A stretch of DNA of 64,000 bases from positions 1-64,000 of the forward strand of contig JAHBUB010000017.1 in NCBI GenBank assembly GCA_019638285.1, read 5' to 3'. This document shows, piece by piece, positions 18,935 to 27,605 of the stretch. Within the stretch, counting starts at the first letter, position 1; every line of letters starts with the position of its first letter. A program made the position numbers and the translations under genes. The notes under the pieces were generated by a model. That model was not told the DNA's origin, searched no databases, and was given only the letters and a program-made list of their open reading frames with translations. This DNA is from Cyclobacteriaceae bacterium (GTDB lineage Bacteria; Bacteroidota; Bacteroidia; Cytophagales; Cyclobacteriaceae).

Positions 18935-19549
18935 CTATAGGGTGATTTTTGAAAATACATAAAACATCTCTGTCGCTATCTCTGCACTTCTTTGCTCATA
19001 AACCATTGTCTGGTCGGCGGAGTTATCTGATATTTTAGGATCTTCATATGTGATGGGAATTCTCTTTTCAGCGCCTGCAATAAAAGGGCATCCACCATCA
19101 GCCTGTGAGCAGGTCATCACAGCAGCAAACGATGCTGTAGGATTAAATTGATCATCAAACTTTTTGGAAAATCCAATTACAGGCATATCATTTTCGCTAA
19201 ATTTAATACCATAAACAGGGTTGTTACCTTCTGTGATTTTGAATACATTCAAACCCTGATTAGCCAATGTTTCTGCAACTTTCGGAAATAGCGCTGTTTG
19301 CTCTGTTCCTCCGGAATAGCATTGCATATTGGGTAGTTCAAAGTATGTTGCGGCTACCTGAGCCCACACCTGAGATAAGTGACTTCTTCGGGAATTATGG
19401 GTACAAATAAAATTGATATTTATGTCTTGCTTGTTATCAATTTTCAGTTGGACAAAATCGATCAATGGTTGTAAAATAGATTTTCGTTTGTCCGAGACGT
19501 TGTTGATGTCAATGTCATCTTTTATGAATTCGAGTAGTTTCTGGTACAT
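18935..19549 (-). CDS. arsC: ArsC-like arsenate reductase of the low-MW phosphatase family
   Basis: A protein of 204 residues. The P-loop CTHNSRRS (nucleophile Cys49) and the downstream motifs VMTCSQADGGCPFIAGAEKR and YEDPK mark the protein-tyrosine-phosphatase-like arsenate reductases that occur in Bacteroidota ars operons. It reduces As(V) to As(III) for export by ACR3. An N-terminal helical extension of about 40 residues precedes the catalytic domain. Confidence 0.9.
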   Translation of the reverse strand: MYQKLLEFIKDDIDINNVSDKRKSILQPLIDFVQLKIDNKQDININFICTHNSRRSHLSQVWAQVAATYFELPNMQCYSGGTEQTALFPKVAETLANQGLNVFKITEGNNPVYGIKFSENDMPVIGFSKKFDDQFNPTASFAAVMTCSQADGGCPFIAGAEKRIPITYEDPKISDNSADQTMVYEQRSAEIATEMFYVFSKITL

Positions 19550-19567
19550 CCTTTTATATGTCTTAAA

Positions 19568-20032
19568 TTAGCAACATCCTGAATTTGGTGTGCAGCAAGC
19601 ACTATTTATCTCTATTACATTTGTTTTTTCATCAGCTGAAGGAACACCGCAAGCGTCATTTGCCAGACATGCAGTTTGTTTGTTCTTTAGGATAAAATGA
19701 TTGCCGTTGAATTCCAAGTCGTATTTTCCAATTGTTTCGGTCTGGTACTCTACCTCAATCTCTGCGTCTTCGATGCCTAATTTCTCTTCACATAGTTTAA
19801 TTATGCTTAACAATTTGGCTGGCTTTAATCGGTGCTCGAAATCGTCTGCATTCCATAGCTGAAAATTGACAACTTTCTCTTTTCTTATCACTCCTCCACA
19901 GTCTATAAATGTCTTGCTAATTTGTCCGACCTCTGTAACATGGAAATTTTCGGGTACAAACACCCCATTCTCCAATTGAAATGCCACATTATCCAATGCT
20001 GGCAGGATTTCTTTGATTTTTGATAGTTTCAT
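19568..20032 (-). CDS. DUF6428 family protein with cysteine-rich tail
   Basis: A protein of 154 residues that resembles DUF6428, a family found between arsR and arsC in Bacteroidota arsenic operons. The body (LSKIKEILPALDNVAFQLENG, HVTEVGQISKTFIDCGG) is followed by a short tail rich in cysteines (CLANDACG, then SACCTPNSGCC). Paired cysteines at the C-terminus suggest As(III) binding, perhaps buffering or handing metalloid to the pump. That role is inferred from the residues and the operon. Confidence 0.8.
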   Translation of the reverse strand: MKLSKIKEILPALDNVAFQLENGVFVPENFHVTEVGQISKTFIDCGGVIRKEKVVNFQLWNADDFEHRLKPAKLLSIIKLCEEKLGIEDAEIEVEYQTETIGKYDLEFNGNHFILKNKQTACLANDACGVPSADEKTNVIEINSACCTPNSGCC

Positions 20033-20089
20033 TTTTTTATGATTAATTGTTATATTGCTTTATTACGATGAATATGGTTAAAAAAATGC

Positions 20090-20419
20090 TTAGCAGCATT
20101 TCTCTACTCCATCATATTCTATAAAGAACGAATTTAGATCCGCTTTAATCTTCTTCCACACGACTTCATCAATGCAGTAACACACACTTGTGCCTTCGAT
20201 ACTTCCTTTAATAATGCCTATGGCTTTTAGTTCTTTTAGATGTTGTGAAATTGTAGCTTGTGCCAGTCCTAATTCCTCTACTAAGTCATTACAGATACAT
20301 GCATTTTGCTTAATGAGATATTGCAAAATTGCTACACGCGCTGGGTGAGCCAATGCTTTTAAAGAACTTGCTAAGCTATTTTGCTGTTCAGTAAATATTT
20401 CCGTTTTAGTAAGACCCAT
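20090..20419 (-). CDS. arsR: ArsR/SmtB-family metalloid-responsive repressor
   Basis: A protein of 109 residues with a winged-helix ArsR fold. The recognition region is LVEELGLAQATISQHLKELKAIGII. Candidate As(III) ligands are the CIC at 41-43, Cys80 and Cys82, and the terminal CC at 108-109. It is the first gene of the ars operon and is expected to repress it in the absence of arsenite. A dyad matching an ArsR operator lies just upstream. Confidence 0.92.
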   Translation of the reverse strand: MGLTKTEIFTEQQNSLASSLKALAHPARVAILQYLIKQNACICNDLVEELGLAQATISQHLKELKAIGIIKGSIEGTSVCYCIDEVVWKKIKADLNSFFIEYDGVEKCC

Positions 20420-20434
20420 CTTAAAATTTGTTTA

Positions 20435-20452
20435 TATCGCAATATTACGATA
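20435..20452 (-). promoter_or_regulatory. Candidate ArsR operator
   Basis: TATCGCAATATTACGATA is an 18-bp near-perfect dyad (one mismatch) starting 16 bp upstream of the arsR start codon. A related half-site, ATTACGAT, recurs at about 20062 in the arsR-DUF6428 gap. Position and symmetry suggest autoregulation by ArsR. Confidence 0.6.
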
Positions 20453-20585
20453 AAAGAATGAAGCGCAAAAATATTTGTTGAAAAATCTTTGAAATTACAT
20501 ATTATCTATTTCTTTGTATGGTTATCTAATCGCAAATTATCTTTAGATAAATTAAACGAGCCTGGTAGCTACAACAAACAATTAT

Positions 20586-21284
20586 ATGACTGGAAAGATA
20601 TATTCTTATGTTCTTCGATTTGACGATGGTGCTGCTCCAAATCCATTTTGGGACGTGTGTACACTTGCCATCTGTAAGCCCGCAATTAGAAGGACCGCGG
20701 AGGTGGGTGATTGGGTAATAGGAACAGGTTCCAAGAATGCCAGATGTAATGATGGAATAAAGCATGATTTATCGCAGCATCTCGTTTACGCCATGCGTAT
20801 TGCGGATAAGATGACATTAAGTGAATACAATGAATATTGTTCGGAAGAACTACGAAATAAAATTCCGCAACCTGGTTCGCCCGACTGGCGTTTAAGGATG
20901 GGAGATTGTATCTATCATAACGAAGGTTTTGAGAAACTTTCCCTTCGTCCCGATAGTATTCATAAGATCGAGCATAGTGACCGGGATCTTGGGGGCATAA
21001 ATGTACTGCTGTCTCATGAGTTTTATTACTTTGGCGAAAAGGCTGTTATTATTCCTAAACACCTGAAGCAACTGATCAAGCGTAATCAAGGACATTTAAA
21101 AATAACTAATGAGTACTTAATTGAGCAATTTGAAGAGTGGATAAAGCAATTTCCAAAAAATACGATATGCGGTGAACCTCAGCTAAAACATGCCTTCGAT
21201 ACAGCTAACTGTCAGATAGCGAGTTATTGTAACGCGGAGTATAACCATGAAGACAGCAATGAAGAAGAAATTTCTATTTGCTAA
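20586..21284 (+). CDS. Nmad2-type putative nucleotide-modification-associated protein
   Basis: A protein of 232 residues. The N-terminus (KIYSYVLRFDDGAAPNPFWDVCTLAICKPAIRR, then VGDWVIGTG) has the hallmarks of nucleotide modification associated domain 2. That domain is predicted from phage and bacterial neighbourhoods to act with modified nucleic-acid bases. Later conserved pieces are LVYAMRI, GDCIYHN and HEFYYFGEKAVIIP. It is oriented against its neighbours, and its stop lies 2 bp from the stop of the convergent DUF4238 gene. No base-modifying enzyme is adjacent. The domain call is by eye; the biochemical role is unproven. Confidence 0.75.
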   Translation: MTGKIYSYVLRFDDGAAPNPFWDVCTLAICKPAIRRTAEVGDWVIGTGSKNARCNDGIKHDLSQHLVYAMRIADKMTLSEYNEYCSEELRNKIPQPGSPDWRLRMGDCIYHNEGFEKLSLRPDSIHKIEHSDRDLGGINVLLSHEFYYFGEKAVIIPKHLKQLIKRNQGHLKITNEYLIEQFEEWIKQFPKNTICGEPQLKHAFDTANCQIASYCNAEYNHEDSNEEEISIC

Positions 21285-21286
21285 TC

Positions 21287-22156
21287 TTATGGTATTAAAT
21301 CAAAAATATACTGTACAATCTTGTCGGTTTTACCTTGAGCGAGTAGAGTATCATAAATCTTAATAATAGTTTCAAGATAATTGCGGTCTCTGCACGCAAC
21401 TTTGCTTTCTGACAAATGAAAAATTGCTAGGTCCTTCCATGTTGGAAATATATTATGCGGATGCTGCTTTAAACAACCATCTTTACTAATTAATGTTGTT
21501 GTATCACTGAGAGGAAATACGAAGTCATTTAACTTGTTAATGTCATTGTTCTCTCTTTCGATTGTGATACAATCTCCTAGCAAACTTGGAGGGCCAAAAT
21601 GTTCTATGATGTAACTACCTTTGTGGGCTTTACCAAATTCTAAAGGATTCAATGCGACTTGGGTTGATAATAAAAATCGTTTCACATCTTTCATAATCTC
21701 TAGTTCATCAAAACCTTCGATTACTTTAGGGTCGGCATTATCAGTAGGATTTTTTGGACGTACATTTATCCCTAAATCACGAAGTTTTAACGATGACGAC
21801 AAATCCCCTGCTAGAGAATCAAGCTTAGGCACTCGCCATTTCATTAGCGCCACAAAATAAATGAGCATATCCAAATCAGGACCATCCATTTCTCCCGCTG
21901 TTAGTACTTTATCAAGGGTTTTAGCAACTGTCTCATCGATCTCGCCATATATTTTCTCAATATAATCAACCTGATTGCCTTTAAATTCAGAAAGATTTCG
22001 CCCCATTTCGTAGAAGATTGCTTTAGGGCTTTGAGGTGATTTATTGAATCGCTTGGAACGTTTGTCATAAACCCACATTTGTTTCTGTTCACCGGCAAAC
22101 TTCTTAATCAAGAAAACGGGAATATAGTGATGATGTCTGGATAACTGTTCATTCAT
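21287..22156 (-). CDS. DUF4238 domain protein
   Basis: A protein of 289 residues beginning with the family signature (RHHHYIPVFLIKKFAGEQKQMWVYDK), typical of DUF4238. It is soluble, with no signal peptide. DUF4238 proteins are widespread, often in accessory or defence-type regions, and have no established function; the HHYIP motif could bind metal. It converges on the Nmad2 gene with only 2 bp between the stops. Confidence 0.8.
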   Translation of the reverse strand: MNEQLSRHHHYIPVFLIKKFAGEQKQMWVYDKRSKRFNKSPQSPKAIFYEMGRNLSEFKGNQVDYIEKIYGEIDETVAKTLDKVLTAGEMDGPDLDMLIYFVALMKWRVPKLDSLAGDLSSSLKLRDLGINVRPKNPTDNADPKVIEGFDELEIMKDVKRFLLSTQVALNPLEFGKAHKGSYIIEHFGPPSLLGDCITIERENNDINKLNDFVFPLSDTTTLISKDGCLKQHPHNIFPTWKDLAIFHLSESKVACRDRNYLETIIKIYDTLLAQGKTDKIVQYIFDLIP

Positions 22157-22281
22157 AGAAGACTTATTATAATATTGGACAAATTTTATGAAATTATCCT
22201 CAAAAGATTCTGGTATAATGGTAAGAAAAAAAGCAATATCAATCTGAAGATAAAGATGCTTTATAGCAACTTTCCTGTGAA

Positions 22282-22887
22282 TTAATAATTGGAGCTACTT
22301 AGCATCACCAACAAAGATAAAATGGCTACATCTTTTCCTGATCTTTCGAGGTGGGCTTTCACAGATTTCACAGCTTTTACGATATGGTTGTGAATGGTAT
22401 GAGGGCTTAGATTCATTATTTGTGCGGCTTCTTCATAGCTTTTTCCCTCTAATTTACAGAGTGTAAAAGCTTTCCTTCTTTGTTCAGGCAAATCAGAAAC
22501 TGCTTTGTCAATTAGTTCTTGGGTTTCCTTAAAATCAATTTGTTCGACTGTCGAATTTACTTCATAATCAACGTATGTGAACACTTCTTTATGAACACGT
22601 TCCTTTAATTCAAGGCTTCGAAAGTAATCAATGGACATTCGATAAGCAATAGCGTGAAGGTAACCTCCAAATGACTCATTAATGGTAATTTGATTTCGTT
22701 TTTCCCAGACTTTAATAAACAATTCTTGCAACAACTCATCTGCTTGCTCAGTATCATTGACCATTCTTTGAAGCCTCCTGTAAATAGTCTTAGCATGAAT
22801 TTGGTACAATTTAGAAAATGCAAGCTGATCTCCATCCCTCAACTGCTGAAGTAGTCCTTTTTCATCAATGTGGTTTATTGGAGTCAT
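22282..22887 (-). CDS. ECF sigma factor (Bacteroidota FecI-like)
   Basis: A protein of 201 residues. Region 2 (GDQLAFSKLYQIHAKTIYRRLQRMV) and region 4 (LPEQRRKAFTLCKLEGKSYEEAAQIMNLSPHTI) of an RpoE/FecI-type sigma factor are clear. A short hydrophobic C-terminal tail (VAILSLLVMLSS) is common in the Bacteroides-expansion group. It lies on the same strand as fecR-susC-susD and is the only sigma gene in the window, so it probably drives that operon. About 4.5 kb of arsenic and Nmad2/DUF4238 genes separate the two. Confidence 0.92.
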   Translation of the reverse strand: MTPINHIDEKGLLQQLRDGDQLAFSKLYQIHAKTIYRRLQRMVNDTEQADELLQELFIKVWEKRNQITINESFGGYLHAIAYRMSIDYFRSLELKERVHKEVFTYVDYEVNSTVEQIDFKETQELIDKAVSDLPEQRRKAFTLCKLEGKSYEEAAQIMNLSPHTIHNHIVKAVKSVKAHLERSGKDVAILSLLVMLSSSNY

Positions 22888-22965
22888 AAAATCAAGTAGT
22901 TACATTCAAAGTTAAACCATTGTTTTTGTAAAATGAAATTTAATGTAATTTCGTAAAAATTATAC

Positions 22966-23205
22966 ATGCCCGCTATGACCATTAAAGAGCACCTTATTTC
23001 ACTACGACAAGACTATCAAATCAAGTCTGAAAACTATCTAAAAACTGAAAAAAGATTGACTGATGAAGCGAATGGTTTCTTTGACAAAAAGCTTCTTGAC
23101 GATCTTTCTGAAGCATCAACGGAATGGCGTAAAGCATCGGATGCTTATCATAATTTTCTATCGCATATTGCTACCAACAAACTGAATGTGGATGCTGAAC
23201 TCTAA
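22966..23205 (+). CDS. Small helical hypothetical protein
   Basis: A protein of 79 residues, charged and almost entirely helical (TIKEHLISLRQDYQIKSENYLKTE, then LLDDLSEASTEWRKASDAYHNFL). No family was recognised. It is divergent from the sigma gene, 78 bp away, and followed 55 bp later by the AlbA_2 gene. Confidence 0.6.
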   Translation: MPAMTIKEHLISLRQDYQIKSENYLKTEKRLTDEANGFFDKKLLDDLSEASTEWRKASDAYHNFLSHIATNKLNVDAEL

Positions 23206-23260
23206 TGCAGGCTAATTTTTAACATGCAAATAAGCCCTATAAATTCTTAAATTTGAGTTT

Positions 23261-24583
23261 ATGTCGGAAACACAAAACATCGAATACAAAAGTACATGGC
23301 GGGATGAGTACCTGAAATGGATCTGCGGTTTTGCAAATGCGAACGGTGGCACTATTTATATCGGTATAGACGATCATGGTAACGTAGTGGGTGTTTCGGA
23401 TGCAAAGAAATTATTGGAGGATATTCCGAATAAGGTGCGCGATATATTGGGAATTATAGTGGATGTCGATCTGCATGAAACTGAAAATGGTTCATATATC
23501 AAAATTAATATCGACCCATATCCCAATGGTGTTAACTACAAGGGGCAATATCATTACCGAAGCGGTAGTACTAAACAGGAACTGAAGGGTGCTGCGTTGG
23601 ATAAATTTCTCTTGCAAAAGACCGGAAAGCGTTGGGATAGCGTACCCGTACCTAATGTATCGGTCGAAGATCTGAAATCGGAAACTTTTGATTTTTTCCG
23701 TAAGCGAGGTGTTAAGAGTGGACGATTGGATGAGGGAAGTTTTGAAGACAGTAACTTGCAATTGCTCGAAAATCTTCAACTGATGGAAGGTAAATATCTA
23801 AAACGTGCCGCAGTCTTGTTATTTCACCCTGTTCCTGAAAAGTTCTTTACGGGTGCTTTTATTAAAATCGGCTATTTTGAAAATGAGGTTGATCTGATCT
23901 ATCAAGATGAAGTGCACGGAAACCTATTTGAACAGATTGAAAAAGCTATTGATATTCTGTTTACAAAATACATAAAGGCAATAATTAGCTATGAGGGCAT
24001 TCACCGCATTGAAACGTATGAATATCCCAAAGATGCTATACGTGAGGGGCTTTTAAATTCGATTTCACACAAAAATTACGCTGGTGCTACACCTATTCAA
24101 ATCAGCGTTTACAAAGACAAAATAATGATCTGGAATTTTGGGGAGTTGCCCGAAGATTGGACAATTGAACGTTTGCTGGCAAAACATCCATCTATCCCTT
24201 ATAATCCAGATATTGCGAACGCTTTTTTCCGTAGTGGTTATGTAGAAGCCTGGGGACGCGGCTTCACGAAGATGATAGAACTATGTCAGGAAGCTGGTCT
24301 TCCTGTTCCTGTTTATGAAAACTCCATGTCTGGCTTTTGGGCAGTATTCCGAAAAGATATTTATCACAAAGAATATTTACAAGAGCTGGGATTGAATGAC
24401 AGGCAGGTAAAAGCCGTGCTGTATGTGAAAGAGAAAGGCAGGATCAGTAATAAAGAGTATCAAGAATTAGTAAATGTTGCACGAAGGACTGCGACGAGAG
24501 ATTTGACTGAATTAACAGAAAAGAGAATCCTAAAATCTTCCGACATGAAAGGTTCTGGATCGTATTATATAATTGCGCCATAA
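23261..24583 (+). CDS. AlbA_2/Schlafen-type ATP-binding transcriptional regulator
   Basis: A protein of 440 residues. The N-terminal AlbA_2 (Schlafen AAA_4) domain carries IEYKSTWRDEYLKWICGFANANGGTIYIGIDD in pieces between residues 7 and 40. A GHKL-like HATPase_c_4 region follows (EYPKDAIREGLLNSISHKNY, then EAWGRGFTKMIELC). It ends in a winged helix (NVARRTATRDLTELTEKRIL). These proteins are common in Bacteroidota and are thought to be DNA- or RNA-binding regulators. A remnant of a related gene follows directly. Confidence 0.85.
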   Translation: MSETQNIEYKSTWRDEYLKWICGFANANGGTIYIGIDDHGNVVGVSDAKKLLEDIPNKVRDILGIIVDVDLHETENGSYIKINIDPYPNGVNYKGQYHYRSGSTKQELKGAALDKFLLQKTGKRWDSVPVPNVSVEDLKSETFDFFRKRGVKSGRLDEGSFEDSNLQLLENLQLMEGKYLKRAAVLLFHPVPEKFFTGAFIKIGYFENEVDLIYQDEVHGNLFEQIEKAIDILFTKYIKAIISYEGIHRIETYEYPKDAIREGLLNSISHKNYAGATPIQISVYKDKIMIWNFGELPEDWTIERLLAKHPSIPYNPDIANAFFRSGYVEAWGRGFTKMIELCQEAGLPVPVYENSMSGFWAVFRKDIYHKEYLQELGLNDRQVKAVLYVKEKGRISNKEYQELVNVARRTATRDLTELTEKRILKSSDMKGSGSYYIIAP

Positions 24584-24621
24584 TTGCGCCAATTGCGCCA
24601 TAGTTGAGCCACAATTGCACC
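24571..24621. repeat. Short tandem repeat (AATTGCGCCA units)
   Basis: About five 10-11 bp units (AATTGCGCCA, with the variants TAGTTGAGCCA and CAATTGCACC) start in the last codons of the AlbA_2 gene and run past its stop. Another copy lies at about 24664. The remnant gene downstream carries the same element inverted, as GGTGCAATAGGTGGTGCAAT. Confidence 0.65.
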
Positions 24622-24665
24622 TTTCGTTTATTAAGTATTGTGTATCAGATTGATATATAATCGAA

Positions 24666-24917
24666 TTGCGCCATTACTATTTTCCTTCGTTAATAATCAT
24701 GCGGATTTACCGGGATTTGGAACTGGTAGAACAGCTGGGATCCGGTGTACCACGTATTTTGAAATCCTACGATAGAGGCTGCTTCAGGTTCTACCCGAAT
24801 TTTATCCGCATGACATTTCCGAAATCTGTGGGTGGTGCAATAGGTGGTGCAATAGGTGAATTAACCGATAGGCAAAAAGAAGTTTTACAGTTGATTAAAG
24901 AGAATAATCGCATATAA
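24666..24917 (+). pseudogene. Remnant of an AlbA_2/HATPase_c_4 regulator
   Basis: About 83 codons match only the C-terminal part of the regulator family: LELVEQLGSGVPRILKSYDRGCF is the conserved segment after the HATPase core. It is followed by a GGAIGGAIGE linker repeat and the beginning of a winged helix (LTDRQKEVLQLIKENNRI) that stops early. The N-terminal 300 residues are missing, so it is a truncated duplicate or a scar of recombination with the gene just upstream. Confidence 0.7.
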
Positions 24918-25246
24918 GAGGTGGTCAATTAGACTGCCAAATACATTTACGATTTACAGCACCCAGCTCTTCGAATAAAATCTTTTCACTCTCTTTTCTT
25001 CTAAGGGGGGTAACATTCTACCATTATTGTTGATCTATAAGTGACGGGTACCGATGCTCGATGTAAGCATCAAAGAGGAAACTATGTTTGATCGTCAATG
25101 ATTTAGTGTAAAAATGCATCAAATCTTGGTTTGCGGAAAATACCTGTTTTAAGATAATTTCACATCTTGCAAGACTACCCTTGTTGTGATTTTATCGACA
25201 TATAGAAAGACAAAAGTTACTTTTTACACACTAATAAGTTTGGACT
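24918..25246. other. Intergenic region at the left side of the conjugative element
   Basis: These 329 bp hold no convincing gene. The left boundary of the conjugative element probably falls here or slightly upstream, because the following genes belong to it. No direct repeat matching the integrase end was found by eye. Confidence 0.4.
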
Positions 25247-26194
25247 ATGGCGAACAACTACGATGATTCCAGCTACGATTTTTCAAATGGCTACACACCA
25301 GAACTAAGAAGCAAACTTATCTCCGCTGCACTGTTTATTGACAACAAAATCCATAACGAGATCAACAACGATCTCTATGTCGCATTCGTAAAGCGGGTGT
25401 TTGAAGAAATACTTATGAAGCTTCAAAATGTGCAGCTGAACAGCAGGGAGTACCCACATGCGCGTCCTGCATTAGAACTTATCATCGAACGCATTACTGA
25501 TTTTGTAGGCGATGGAGAAGTGCCGGTTTACCGTCCAGGGTTCCTTGAAGAAATAGATTACTACCTGGAAATAGCTGATAAATTGGATCGCATCAATTTT
25601 TTTGATCATGACATCAAGATTTATACACCTGTGGACGAAGCATTGATCTACATGAATTATAATAGCAAAAGCTACATCAAGCTATTAGAAGCCTGGCTCA
25701 CTGAACAGATTAATAAAGCAGGAGATCCTATGGAAAAGCTACATGCTATGCATTTGTACCACAAAGCATTTGCGCAATTGCACAGGAAGCCGGATGTAGC
25801 GTTGCACAAAGACTATATCCCCTTAAAGGAGGTGCTACAAAATTGGTTTGTACACGAAACACAATACCTTGACAATGAGTTAAACCTGTGGGTACGTACA
25901 CTGGAACTGCCGATAGTACAACAGAAAAAAACAAGTCCCGAAGAGCGTATCAAATGGAATTTATCTTCCGATCAATTGGCTTTACTCATCCGGGCTGTGG
26001 ATGATACCCGTGTGATTCAGGCCAAATCCATGAATGCTGTATTTAAAGCCGTGATTCCACATTTCAGCACGGAACATAAAGAAGTACTGTCTGCATCGGC
26101 TGTCCGTGCTCGATCTTATATTGCGGAACAGTCGGACAAAGATGTGGTCATACAGGCGTTGGAGAAGATTATTAAACGTATACGGGAGTATTAG
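25247..26194 (+). CDS. RteC-like regulator of conjugative element
   Basis: A protein of 315 residues, soluble and helical, with architecture and C-terminus (IKWNLSSDQLALLIRAVDD, then FSTEHKEVLSASAVRARSYIAEQ) resembling RteC-domain proteins. In CTnDOT-type elements RteC activates excision genes. It is the first gene of the element on the plus strand. The similarity is moderate; if it is not RteC it is an uncharacterised element-specific protein. Confidence 0.55.
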   Translation: MANNYDDSSYDFSNGYTPELRSKLISAALFIDNKIHNEINNDLYVAFVKRVFEEILMKLQNVQLNSREYPHARPALELIIERITDFVGDGEVPVYRPGFLEEIDYYLEIADKLDRINFFDHDIKIYTPVDEALIYMNYNSKSYIKLLEAWLTEQINKAGDPMEKLHAMHLYHKAFAQLHRKPDVALHKDYIPLKEVLQNWFVHETQYLDNELNLWVRTLELPIVQQKKTSPEERIKWNLSSDQLALLIRAVDDTRVIQAKSMNAVFKAVIPHFSTEHKEVLSASAVRARSYIAEQSDKDVVIQALEKIIKRIREY

Positions 26195-26209
26195 CGACCA
26201 AAAAAAGGG

Positions 26210-26677
26210 CTATATAAGCCCTTCATCTGCAAAGGAGTAATACCCCTCGGAGGTCACAATAAGGTGATCTAAAATCTGAATATCCAGTATCTTTCCTGCT
26301 TCGACCATCTTGCGGGTTAATGTCTGATCCTCATTGCTGGCTACCAATCGTCCGCTGGGATGGTTATGCGCAAGAATGATAGCTGTTGCTTTAATAAGCA
26401 GTCCTGCGCAAAAGACCTGCCTTTGATCCACGAATGTAGCAGTTAATCCACCCGAACCAACTTCATAAACAGCCAGCACCCGGTTGGCTTTGTCCAAAAG
26501 CAGTATCTTGAAATGCTCAATGTAGTCTATCTTATTCTTGTCCCAATGTTGCATCAACACATCATACGCCGTTTTTGAAGACGTGATGACCGGTCTTTCC
26601 GTGGACTTCATCTTATTGACATATACCAATTCAACTTCTGATACCTGCCAGCTCTGTACTTTCTTTACATTTTTCAT
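26210..26677 (-). CDS. RadC-like JAB-domain protein
   Basis: A protein of 155 residues forming the JAB/MPN domain of RadC. The zinc-binding motif HNHPSG is at 104-109, with the downstream Ser114 and Asp117. The N-terminal helix-hairpin-helix of full RadC is absent. Such short RadC proteins are a regular cargo of Bacteroidota conjugative elements. The enzymatic role is unknown; a peptidase-like or anti-restriction function has been proposed for this class. Confidence 0.9.
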   Translation of the reverse strand: MKNVKKVQSWQVSEVELVYVNKMKSTERPVITSSKTAYDVLMQHWDKNKIDYIEHFKILLLDKANRVLAVYEVGSGGLTATFVDQRQVFCAGLLIKATAIILAHNHPSGRLVASNEDQTLTRKMVEAGKILDIQILDHLIVTSEGYYSFADEGLI

Positions 26678-26689
26678 GATTTCTGTGTT

Positions 26690-27023
26690 TTTAAGATTAC
26701 AAATGGCACAGAAACCCGGTTACTGGCGAGCAAGCGCAAATAGGAACGCAATAAATGGACAGGTGCGTGGGGATGCCGCGTTTATGGGGGAATTTTTTGC
26801 GGCGCCCCGATGCCCGGAACCGAACTTCGTGCCCCACCGGAAGCCAAAAACACAAAAACTTAATTCATTTAATACTCTGATTTACAAACCAAAACAAGAG
26901 GAACAACTTGCAACTTGTACTTTTCATGCCTTGAAATGTGCTGTTACTTTGTCATAAGATTTCAGCGTAACCCGTGGTTTATCGGAGAATTCTGAAATAG
27001 GACTGTAATTAAAAAAACAAGAT
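26690..27023. other. Intergenic region upstream of the tra operon, locally GC-rich
   Basis: A 330-bp gap with a GC-rich patch at about 26760-26850, unlike its surroundings. A frame opens at 26702 (MAQKPGYWRASANRNAING...) but does not look protein-like further on. It is a plausible place for the tra promoter or for an oriT-type region; no diagnostic nick sequence was recognised. Confidence 0.35.
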
Positions 27024-27485
27024 ATGCTGAGTAACATAACATGGGGAGAATATTTCGCAACGGTGGGTTTGGCAATGACGGCTTACTACCTATATATTGG
27101 AAGAAAGTACTATCCAAATGAACTCCGGCGCCTGCTGTCTTCAAAGAAGAATGACAACGAAGATGAAACGGTACTGGTGGAACCAGAACCCAGTGATCAA
27201 TTTGAAGATGCAGATGACTTTTCCGTACCGACTGAGATTGATGAGTTCGCAGAAGTTGAATCTCTGGTTGGCAATGTTACTGAAGCTATCCAAAAAGCAT
27301 CCAAAAAACAAATGGTGATTGGCGAATTCAAACAAATGCTGCGCATGGTGCTGAAGGAAAGAAAGCATTTAGCGGATTCACCTTATAGGCAGTCGATCAA
27401 TCAGCTGATTGTTTCGGAGTGCGATAAGCAAGGAACTTTTACACTCAGTGAAAAGGAAGTAGATGTGATGTGGAAGGGGTTGTAA
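27024..27485 (+). CDS. Conjugative-element protein, unknown, one N-terminal membrane helix
   Basis: A protein of 153 residues. One membrane helix at about 8-25 (YFATVGLAMTAYYLYIG) is followed by a basic turn, an acidic linker (about 45-75) and a helical C-terminal domain (about 80-150). It occupies the traD-like position just before traE in the operon. No named family was recognised. It probably sits at the inner membrane with the transfer machinery. Confidence 0.65.
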   Translation: MLSNITWGEYFATVGLAMTAYYLYIGRKYYPNELRRLLSSKKNDNEDETVLVEPEPSDQFEDADDFSVPTEIDEFAEVESLVGNVTEAIQKASKKQMVIGEFKQMLRMVLKERKHLADSPYRQSINQLIVSECDKQGTFTLSEKEVDVMWKGL

Positions 27486-27605
27486 TTGTTCAATGCGGAG
27501 TGCTCATTCCCCGACCGTGCCAGTGAGATTGAAGGTGTGATGTGGGGTAATGTGTCGGCGATGGCACTCCGCTTTATTAAAGTGTCATTTTAAATCTTAA
27601 GTAAT

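Noticed and set aside
26538..26957. Open frame of 139 codons on the plus strand
   Set aside because: Its first third is antisense to the RadC-like gene and the rest is low-quality sequence without recognisable motifs.
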